This document shows positions 1-5,519 of a DNA stretch of 5,519 nucleotides, piece by piece. The notes under the pieces were generated by a model, which saw only the letters and a list, made by a program, of their open reading frames with translations, had not been told where the DNA came from and searched no databases. The stretch is from NCBI GenBank assembly GCA_013697465.1, contig JACCWU010000223.1, forward strand, positions 1 to 5,519, in the 5' to 3' direction. The position numbers and the translations under genes were made by a program. The DNA comes from Actinomycetota bacterium. Its GTDB lineage: Bacteria; Actinomycetota; Thermoleophilia; Gaiellales; Gaiellaceae. Numbering within the stretch: the stretch's first letter is position 1; every line of letters starts with the position of its first letter.

Positions 1-122
1 ACATCGACAACGCAACCAGGCGCTGCCACACTGGCTCGACCACTACAACCGGCGCAGGCCCCACAGCTCGCTCGGAGACCGGCCACCGATTAGCCGCGTT
101 CACAACGTCTGTGGGTAGGACA
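1..122 (+). mobile_element. Right end of an IS481-family insertion sequence (left part outside the window)
   Basis: The transposase reading frame enters from the left edge and stops at 116-118. The DNA just after it reads TAGGACA, ending at 122. IS481 elements typically begin TGT and end ACA, and their terminal inverted repeat often overlaps the 3' end of the transposase gene, which fits the short distance here. The base after 122 begins GCTAGCTAGC (123-132). IS481 of Bordetella is known to insert at NCTAGN, so 122/123 is the likely element-host junction. The left terminus is not visible, so neither the inverted repeat length nor a target duplication can be confirmed. Confidence 0.7.
2..118 (+). 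CDS. IS481-family transposase, C-terminal fragment
   Basis: The frame opening at base 2 gives 38 residues and a TAG stop. It contains HWLDHYNRRRPHSSLGDRPP followed by ISRVHNVCG. The tract YNRRRPHSSLG is the characteristic end of the DDE integrase core (rve-type) in IS481 and IS3 transposases. The tail PPISRVHN is typical of IS481 proteins, where it follows the last catalytic region and is partly encoded by the right inverted repeat. The protein would cut and join the element's ends during transposition. Only the extreme C-terminus is present because the window starts inside the gene, so the catalytic aspartates and glutamate cannot be checked and it is unknown whether the complete gene is intact. 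No start codon lies in the window. Confidence 0.85.
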   Translation, partial: HRQRNQALPHWLDHYNRRRPHSSLGDRPPISRVHNVCG

Positions 123-182
123 GCTAGCTAGCGTCCGCTCTCACGGCCGCGGCGCCTTTACCATCCATCGACCCCGGCGCCA

Positions 183-839
183 TCAGACGCCCACGTCGAG
201 ATACCAGTCCAGGATCGAGGCGCCGGCGAAGAGCGCCACGACTCCGCCGAGCGCGAGAAACGGGCCGAGCGCTATCGCTTGCTTGCGGGCCGCCCTTCCG
301 TGGCGAACGAGCAGCACGGCCGCAGGAAAGAACGCCGCCAAGAAGCCGATGAAGAGCGCCACGATCACCGGCGCACCGAGACCGGCGCCGAGAAACGCGG
401 CCAGCTTGACGTCACCCATCCCCATCCCCTTCGGATATGCAAGCACGATCAGGAAGAGGACGACCCCGGCGCCGAGCGCGCCGAGTAGCCACACGACGCT
501 CGGATCGTCGAGGGTTCTGGCGGCTAGCAGAAGCAGTGCCCCGGGGACGACGATGCGGTTGGGGATCAATCGGTGCTCGAAGTCGGTTCGGGTCACGACC
601 ACGAGCACCGAGCAGAAGAACGCGGCGATGAGGGCCTCGGCGGTGAATCCGAAGACGAGCCCGGAAGCGCCGCCGAGCAGAGCGGTACCGGCGGTGACGA
701 GCGGGAGGCGCGACGAACGCTTCACGCCGGCGAGCAACGGTCGTCGAATGGGAGCGTTCGTGGCGATCCGGTCGGCGATCGGCCCCACGGCAAACCCGAG
801 GAGCAGGCCGACGAGGCCGGCGGCGGCGTCCACGGGCAA
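183..839 (-). CDS. Type IV prepilin peptidase (A24 family), with short Cys-less N-terminus
   Basis: This is a membrane aspartic peptidase of the PilD/GspO/TadV type, which cleaves the leader of type IV prepilins or pseudopilins on the cytoplasmic face. From the TTG at 839 it is 218 residues. The two catalytic aspartates are visible: D86 in TRTDFEHRLIPN and D143 in GMGMGDVKLAAFLG. The C-terminal LGPFLALGGVVALF is the usual family ending. About six to eight hydrophobic segments run from residue 7 to 207. The N-terminal region (residues 1-60) keeps a GLLLGF start but has no Cys pairs and no clear GSFLNVV motif, so the methylase/zinc-binding part of larger enzymes is missing or degenerate. The frame is open further upstream to a TTG at 938, but that 33-residue extension is Arg/Ser-rich. 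The 839 TTG has a GAGGGA Shine-Dalgarno-like sequence at 844-849, 4 nt away. GTG at 833 is another option. Confidence 0.85.
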   Translation of the reverse strand: MPVDAAAGLVGLLLGFAVGPIADRIATNAPIRRPLLAGVKRSSRLPLVTAGTALLGGASGLVFGFTAEALIAAFFCSVLVVVTRTDFEHRLIPNRIVVPGALLLLAARTLDDPSVVWLLGALGAGVVLFLIVLAYPKGMGMGDVKLAAFLGAGLGAPVIVALFIGFLAAFFPAAVLLVRHGRAARKQAIALGPFLALGGVVALFAGASILDWYLDVGV

Positions 840-843
840 CGAT

Positions 844-849
844 TCCCTC
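844..849 (-). promoter_or_regulatory. Candidate ribosome binding site of the prepilin peptidase
   Basis: The minus strand reads GAGGGA four bases ahead of the TTG at 839-837. The longer open frame starting at TTG 938 has no comparable purine-rich site upstream, so this site favours the shorter protein. The evidence is sequence pattern only. Confidence 0.45.
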
Positions 850-995
850 GGCGAGCCCGACTTCCTCCTGCGCGAGTTCGGAACGCCGGCGGTATCCCCC
901 CTTCGGGCCGACCGCCCTGCCCGGAAGCGTGCGTTCAAGCGGGCCCGAGATGTTCGTGGGATCCCTCGACCGGGGGAAGGTCGTCACTCGTTTTG

Positions 996-1065
996 GGGGC
1001 GATGGATACCTGGATGCCGACTACCGTCAAAGGGACTGCGGCGCCCCGCGAGCGGGGGCAGGAGG
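996..1065 (+). promoter_or_regulatory. Possible structured mRNA leader with two exclusive stems next to a Shine-Dalgarno sequence
   Basis: The segment CGCCCC at 1042-1047 can pair upstream with GGGGCG at 996-1001, enclosing a 40-nt loop. Its GCCCC part (1043-1047) can instead pair downstream with GGGGC at 1055-1059, forming a tight hairpin directly next to AGGAGG at 1060-1065. These pairings exclude each other, which is the layout of many leader switches. AGGAGG lies 13 nt before the GTG at 1079, longer than ideal. I could not match it to a known riboswitch class; in particular I do not see the cyclic-di-GMP-I core motifs. GC-rich DNA can form such stems by chance. Confidence 0.25.
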
Positions 1066-1078
1066 CTACGACACCGAG

Positions 1079-2554
1079 GTGACCATCCGAGACAGGCGGA
1101 CTACGAGCGGTACGCTTGCTTGGGTGCTGTCTCTCGCCGCGCTCGTCTTCATCGCGGGCGCGGCCGCGGTGACGCTCCAAAGCTCACCCGACCGGGTGGT
1201 CGGAGCGCTCATTGTGGTCGCTCTCTGCGCGGGCGCATGCGGGTTCGCGCTCGACTGGCGTCTTCGACGGGCACAGTCGCAGGCGCTTCGCGATCCGCTC
1301 ACGAGCCTGCCCAATCGCGCGCTGCTCGAGGATCGGATAGAGCAGGCGCTCCACCGCGCCCGCCGGATGCAGGAATCCTTCGCGCTGATCGTCGTCGACC
1401 TCGATGGCTTCAAGGACGTGAACGACGTTCGCGGGCACGGCGCCGGCGACGCGGTCTTGCGAACGCTGGCACGGCGCTTCGAGGCGATCGTCCGGGCGAG
1501 CGACACGGTGGCTCGCGTTGGCGGAGACGAGTTCGTGGTGCTCTCGCTCGGAACGAACGACGACGACCAGGCAGCGGCGCTCGTGGGAAGGCTTCGGCAT
1601 GCGTTGCGACGCCCGTTCCGAGTCGAGGGCGCGACGGTCGAGATCGACGGCAGCGTCGGGTGGGCCGTGTTCCCGGGAGACGGGGCGACCGCCGACGAGC
1701 TGCTCGCGCGCGCGGACGGTCAGATGTACGCGACGAAGCGCGATGCGACGGACGACAGCATCTTCCTCCGTCGCGGCGTCGACGCGGGGATCGTCAAGGA
1801 CGTCGAGACAGCGTTGCAGCGAAACGAGATCGTCGTTCTGTACCAGCCAATCCTCGACCTCAAGTCCGGGCAGCCGCACGCGGCCGAAGCACTCGTACGA
1901 CGCGTCCTCCCCGATGATGGGCTACTGCTTCCGGCGGAGTTCGTTCCCCACGTCGAGCGGACCCCTCTGGTGCGGGAGCTGACGTTCCTCGTGGTCTCCG
2001 AAGCGCTGCGCTCTGTCGGAGTCTGGGCCGCGGTGGGCAGCGATCTCGGCGTCTCCGTCAACGTGCCCTACCGGCTTCTGGATGATCCGCAGTTCGTCGA
2101 GGGCCTGGACGCGCTCCTCCGCAGCTCAGGCTTGCCTGCGAGGAAGCTCACCCTCGAGGTGGTCCCGGCCGGCCCTGGCGCGGGCTCAGAGCTGGACGAG
2201 GAGGTTCTCGGCCAGCTCTCGCGCGTAGGAGTGCGCCTCTCCCTCGACGACGGCGGACGTGCGGCTTCGTTCGCTGCGCTCCGCGTTCTCCCGCTCGACG
2301 AGCTCAAGATCGACGCTGGGCTCGTCCACGGCCTCGGCCGCAGCGCGATCGACGCAGCGCTCGTCGCGGGCATGATCGACATCGGTCATGCGCTCGGGCT
2401 CTCCGTGGTCGCCGAGGGAGTCGAGACACGCGAGGCCTGGGCGATACTCACCGAATGGGGCTGCGACTTCGCTCAGGGCTATTACGTCGCGAGTCCTCGC
2501 TCGGCCGACGAGCTCGCCGACTGGCTCCGCGCCGCCTGGCCCGCCGTCGCATAG
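1079..2554 (+). CDS. Membrane-anchored GGDEF-EAL protein: diguanylate cyclase with a degenerate EAL domain
   Basis: From GTG 1079 the product is 491 residues. Two membrane segments (about 11-32 and 40-59) precede a GGDEF domain (about 68-222) and an EAL domain (about 232-485). The GGDEF part looks active: DLDGFKDVNDVRGH at 107-120, GGDEF at 148-152, and an inhibitory I-site RASD (R139, D142) exactly five residues before it. It should make cyclic-di-GMP from two GTP with product inhibition. The EAL part keeps E270 (EAL), N328, E360, D390-D391, K410, D412, E446, E449 and Q466. However, the usual LEITE reads LEVVP, replacing the loop-6-stabilising glutamate with P363, and the usual DDFGTGYSS reads DDGGRAASF. 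Phosphodiesterase activity is therefore probably weak or absent, leaving a possible ligand-sensing role. GTG 929 and ATG 950 are alternative starts in the same frame. AGGAGG at 1060-1065 and the membrane start favour 1079. The stop lies 2 bp from the stop of the converging permease gene. Confidence 0.9.
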   Translation: MTIRDRRTTSGTLAWVLSLAALVFIAGAAAVTLQSSPDRVVGALIVVALCAGACGFALDWRLRRAQSQALRDPLTSLPNRALLEDRIEQALHRARRMQESFALIVVDLDGFKDVNDVRGHGAGDAVLRTLARRFEAIVRASDTVARVGGDEFVVLSLGTNDDDQAAALVGRLRHALRRPFRVEGATVEIDGSVGWAVFPGDGATADELLARADGQMYATKRDATDDSIFLRRGVDAGIVKDVETALQRNEIVVLYQPILDLKSGQPHAAEALVRRVLPDDGLLLPAEFVPHVERTPLVRELTFLVVSEALRSVGVWAAVGSDLGVSVNVPYRLLDDPQFVEGLDALLRSSGLPARKLTLEVVPAGPGAGSELDEEVLGQLSRVGVRLSLDDGGRAASFAALRVLPLDELKIDAGLVHGLGRSAIDAALVAGMIDIGHALGLSVVAEGVETREAWAILTEWGCDFAQGYYVASPRSADELADWLRAAWPAVA

Positions 2555-2556
2555 CT

Positions 2557-3300
2557 CTAGAGGGCTTGGACGGCGAACGCGAGCGCAACGACGACGAGCA
2601 CGATTCCGAGCGCGAGCCGAAGAACGTTCTCGGAGAGGCGACCCGTCGCGCGGGCACCGAGCCAACCTCCGGGAATCGCTCCGGCGAGCCCGGCCGCGAG
2701 GATGACCCAGTCGACGCGCCCGGCCCCGGCGTAGACCGCGAACGCGGCCACGCCTAGGACGAAGCCGACTACGAGATTCGTCCCCGCTGCGCGCCTCACG
2801 TCGAGTCCCACCGATCGGACGAGCGCCGGCATGCGCAGCGTCCCGAGGATCACGCCCACAGCGCCGCCGACTACACCGACCAAGAACGACAGACCCGCGC
2901 CGCGACCGAGGCGCAGAGTCTCGCGCGGACGAGGCTTGATCGGGCGGAGCACGAGGTCCAACCCACTCCAGCCCAGCACCACCGCAATGACCGCGTACAG
3001 AAGGCTCTCCGACACATCATCGGATATCAGCGCACCCGCGACCGCCCCGGCAACGGACGGGGGCGCCGTCCACGCGACGACACGCCAGTCGACCCTGCCC
3101 TCACGCGCATGACGGACCGCGCCGGCACCGGCCGCAGCCGCCGACACGGCGATGTTGGTTCCCGCTGCGGACAAGGGGCTCCCGGTCGCCAGGACGATGA
3201 GCGGCAGTCGCAGCGTCCCGAGCACGAGGCCGAGCATCGAGCCGAGGTAGCCTGCGACGAACGAGCCTGCGAGCGCTAGCGCGAGCTCCCAGGCTTCCAG
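2557..3300 (-). CDS. TauE/SafE-family membrane permease (putative sulfite or organic-anion exporter)
   Basis: This is a 247-residue, very hydrophobic protein with about seven to eight membrane segments. It is built as two similar halves: GTLRLP (28-33), AAGTNI (45-50) and GRVDW (68-72) recur as GTLRMP (153-158), AAGTNL (171-176) and GRVDW (194-198), each about 125 residues later. The Gly-rich repeat and the length of about 250 residues match the TauE/SafE (DUF81) family. Known members move sulfite, sulfoacetate or related anions across the inner membrane; the substrate here cannot be read from the sequence. The open frame extends upstream to 3681, but that part is Arg/Pro-rich antisense-like sequence inside the neighbouring gene. 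I place the start at CTG 3300 because a perfect GAGGAG (3306-3311) lies 5 nt upstream and the first membrane helix begins right there. The first in-frame ATG (3237) would cut into that helix. It overlaps the adenosyltransferase gene by 25 bp, implying coupled translation. Confidence 0.8.
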   Translation of the reverse strand: MEAWELALALAGSFVAGYLGSMLGLVLGTLRLPLIVLATGSPLSAAGTNIAVSAAAAGAGAVRHAREGRVDWRVVAWTAPPSVAGAVAGALISDDVSESLLYAVIAVVLGWSGLDLVLRPIKPRPRETLRLGRGAGLSFLVGVVGGAVGVILGTLRMPALVRSVGLDVRRAAGTNLVVGFVLGVAAFAVYAGAGRVDWVILAAGLAGAIPGGWLGARATGRLSENVLRLALGIVLVVVALAFAVQAL

Positions 3301-3833
3301 AGCGGCTCCTCGCGGCCTTCGGCCGCGTTGACTGCGCGGGCGAGGATGAACAGAAGGTCGGAGAGTCGATTCAGGTACACGAGCGCGACCGGGTTCAGCG
3401 TGTGCTCGCCCGAGGTCGCGATCGCCTCGCGCTCGGCACGACGGCAGAGCGCACGGGCGACATGCAGGCGCGCTGCCGCCTCGCCGCCTCCCGGAAGAAC
3501 GAAGCTCCGCAGTTCGGCAAGATCGGCGTTGAAGCGGTCGCAGTCCTCCTCGAGCACGTCGACCTGGCTTTGGCTGATCCGGAGTCGTCCTTCCTCCTCG
3601 ATCGGCACGGAGACATCGGCGCCGAGGTCGAAGAGCTCGTTCTGAAGGCGCATGAGCACCTCGCGGACGCCCGCGGGACACTCGGCGGCGAGCGCGAGCC
3701 CGAGGGCGGAGTTGAGCTCGTCGACCGTTCCGGACGTGCCAATCCGCGCGTCGAGCTTCGAGACGCGGGTGCCGTCGCCGAGCGACGTGTCGCCCGAGTC
3801 GCCGCCTCGGGTGTAGATCTTCGTCAGGCGCAC
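3276..3833 (-). CDS. PduO-type cob(I)alamin adenosyltransferase (ATR)
   Basis: The enzyme transfers the adenosyl group of ATP to cob(I)alamin, giving adenosylcobalamin in the cytoplasm for mutases or dehydratases. The 185-residue product has the family pattern throughout. The N-terminal ATP-binding stretch is TKIYTRGGDSGDTSLGDG (4-21), followed by GTVDELNSALG (35-45). VLPGGG (112-117) precedes HVARALCRRAERE (124-136), and YLNRLSDLLFILAR (153-166) carries the conserved Asn, Arg and Asp. These PduO proteins act as trimers. I chose GTG 3833 because MRLTKIYT is the usual family beginning. The frame is open to 3977, and GTG 3854 is also possible, but that extension is unconserved-looking and would run through the palindrome and across the start of the divergent GNAT gene. 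No strong Shine-Dalgarno sequence precedes 3833. The gene is followed by, and overlaps, the permease gene. Confidence 0.92.
   Translation of the reverse strand: MRLTKIYTRGGDSGDTSLGDGTRVSKLDARIGTSGTVDELNSALGLALAAECPAGVREVLMRLQNELFDLGADVSVPIEEEGRLRISQSQVDVLEEDCDRFNADLAELRSFVLPGGGEAAARLHVARALCRRAEREAIATSGEHTLNPVALVYLNRLSDLLFILARAVNAAEGREEPLWKPGSSR
3306..3311 (-). promoter_or_regulatory. Ribosome binding site setting the permease start
   Basis: The minus strand reads GAGGAG, then five bases, then CTG at 3300-3298. The site lies inside the last codons of the upstream adenosyltransferase gene. It is the strongest Shine-Dalgarno match near the permease start, and no ATG, GTG or TTG in the permease frame sits at a proper distance from it. 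It therefore argues for a CTG start and for coupling to the upstream gene. Confidence 0.5.
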
Positions 3834-3850
3834 GGGCTCGTCTCGCTTGC

Positions 3851-3877
3851 GCACGCCGCGTAGATTAGGCGGCGTGC
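3851..3877. promoter_or_regulatory. Palindromic operator-like element between divergent genes
   Basis: GCACGCCGC (3851-3859) and GCGGCGTGC (3869-3877) form a perfect 9-bp inverted repeat separated by nine bases, GTAGATTAG. The centre (3864) lies about midway between the chosen starts at 3833 (minus) and 3880 (plus). The AT-richer spacer holds possible -10 hexamers on both strands: TAGATT at 3861-3866 (plus) and TAATCT at 3867-3862 (minus). No good -35 boxes are visible. A dimeric repressor covering both promoters is a reasonable reading, but the regulator is unknown. Confidence 0.4.
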
Positions 3878-3879
3878 TC

Positions 3880-4292
3880 GTGAGACTGGCGCGGACCGGC
3901 GAGGCCGACACAATCGCCGAGGTCTTCCTTGCGTCGTTTCGGGGACTGACCTTCCTCCCGAGACTCCACTCCGACAACGAGACTCGCAGGTGGATTCGGA
4001 CCGAGGTAGTCCCGCAGCACGACGTGTGGGTGGCCGAGGTGGAGGACCGCGTCGTCGGCTTCGCAGCGCTGAGCGAGAACCTGCTCGGGCACCTCTATGT
4101 TCACCCGCTCGAGCAGAGTCGCAGCTTCGGGACTGCGTTGCTCGACGTCGTCAAACGCGAGCGCCCGGACGGATTTCGGCTCTGGGTCTTCCAGAAAAAC
4201 GAGGGCGCTCGACGCTTCTACGAGCGCCACGGCCTGCGGCTCGTCGAGCTTACGGACGGCGCCGGCAACGAGGAACGCGAGCCCGACGCCCT

Positions 4293-4311
<19 letters not shown>
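3880..4311 (+). CDS. GNAT-family N-acetyltransferase
   Basis: This is a 143-residue single-domain protein of the GCN5-related acetyltransferase fold, which moves an acetyl group from acetyl-CoA to an amine. The target (small molecule, antibiotic, peptide or protein N-terminus) cannot be told. Visible features are the N-terminal helix and strand start VRLARTGEADTIAEVF, the central strand VWVAEVEDRVVGFAAL (49-64), motif A LYVHPLEQSRSFGTALLD (72-89), and motif B NEGARRFYERHGL (107-119) with the usual Asn107 and Tyr114. In motif A the CoA pyrophosphate loop Q/R-x-x-G-x-G/A reads QSRSFG, so the first glycine is Ser82. GTG 3880 is preferred because AGGCGG at 3867-3872 lies 7 nt upstream. GTG 3874 and TTG 3847 are in frame but too close to, or ahead of, that site. 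The 3' end overlaps the convergent dehydrogenase gene by 19 bp. Confidence 0.85.
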
Positions 4312-5477
<1,166 letters not shown>

Positions 5478-5519
5478 GCCGCGCCGCACTCTATTTGCTG
5501 CGCAGGAACGGAACCCGCG
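5478..5519 (-). promoter_or_regulatory. Upstream region of the acyl-CoA dehydrogenase, cut by the window edge
   Basis: Forty-two bases precede the ATG at 5477. On the minus strand they contain CAAATAGAGT, an AT-richer patch with a -10-like TAGAGT about 11 nt ahead of the ATG, which would leave a very short or no leader. I see no Shine-Dalgarno sequence before the ATG. A matching -35 box is unclear, and more upstream sequence lies outside the window. Confidence 0.2.

Larger units (their letters stand above)
840..1078. promoter_or_regulatory. Divergent intergenic region between prepilin peptidase and GGDEF-EAL gene
   Basis: With the starts chosen at 839 (minus) and 1079 (plus), this stretch of about 240 bp must hold the promoters of both genes. 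I see no convincing -35/-10 pair on either strand. It is open in several frames, which is expected at this GC content. The right third (about 995-1065) is very GC-rich and can fold. If the GGDEF-EAL protein starts at GTG 929 or ATG 950 instead, much of the region would be coding. The translation there (Gly/Arg/Asp-rich, no recognisable domain) does not support that. Confidence 0.4.

Noticed and set aside
151..181. A terminator hairpin after the prepilin peptidase (GGCGCC at 151-156 and 176-181)
   Set aside because: Each arm is itself a palindrome, the loop is 19 nt, and no T-tract follows on the minus strand, so the pattern is not better than chance at this GC content.
996..1065. A cyclic-di-GMP-I (GEMM) or fluoride riboswitch
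   Set aside because: GGCGATGG at 998-1005 and CAAAGG nearby recall fragments of these classes, but the paired core elements and conserved loops are missing, so no class is claimed.
929..1078. N-terminal extension of the GGDEF-EAL protein from GTG 929 or ATG 950
   Set aside because: About 50 residues rich in Gly, Arg and Asp with no domain, placed ahead of the first membrane helix and without a good ribosome binding site. Kept only as an alternative start.
283..1917. A 544-codon open frame on the plus strand
   Set aside because: It lies antisense to the prepilin peptidase and then out of frame within the GGDEF-EAL gene. The product is Arg/Ala/Ser-rich with no recognisable motif, typical of GC-rich shadow frames.
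3301..3681. N-terminal extension of the permease frame to 3681
   Set aside because: It reads across the adenosyltransferase gene in another frame, is Arg/Pro-rich, and lacks membrane segments or family similarity.

Overview
The window is high-GC DNA, densely packed with short gaps and overlaps and rich in GTG/TTG and possibly CTG starts. Codon use and gene types fit a high-GC bacterium, most likely an actinobacterium (a Thermoleophilia-like soil lineage is my guess). That assignment is inference; no marker gene is present.

Layout. Positions 1-122 hold the right end of an IS481-family insertion sequence: the last 38 codons of its transposase, then a terminus ending in ACA that abuts a CTAG-containing target. 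Next come a minus-strand type IV prepilin peptidase (183-839) and a divergently transcribed membrane-anchored GGDEF-EAL cyclic-di-GMP protein (1079-2554). The roughly 240-bp divergent region between them contains a GC-rich, possibly structured leader. Two bases after the GGDEF-EAL stop lies the stop of a minus-strand TauE/SafE-type membrane permease (2557-3300). Its start overlaps the end of a PduO-type cob(I)alamin adenosyltransferase gene (3276-3833), so the two form one translationally coupled unit. A GNAT acetyltransferase (3880-4311, plus strand) diverges from the adenosyltransferase across a 46-bp gap carrying a perfect 9-bp inverted repeat. Its 3' end overlaps by 19 bp the 3' end of a minus-strand acyl-CoA dehydrogenase (4293-5477). 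The last 42 bases are upstream sequence of that dehydrogenase.

How the genes relate. The prepilin peptidase (pilin or pseudopilin maturation) and the GGDEF-EAL protein (second-messenger turnover, commonly linked to pili and surface behaviour) make a plausible functional neighbourhood, but they are on opposite strands and nothing proves co-regulation. The adenosyltransferase makes adenosylcobalamin, used for example by methylmalonyl-CoA mutase, and the acyl-CoA dehydrogenase acts in fatty-acid or branched-chain acyl-CoA breakdown, so both fit acyl-CoA catabolism. No phage, CRISPR, toxin-antitoxin or defence system is visible. The points most worth a second look are the degenerate EAL site beside an intact GGDEF, the palindrome between the adenosyltransferase and GNAT genes, the possible CTG start of the permease, the Cys-less prepilin peptidase, and the IS481/CTAG junction.
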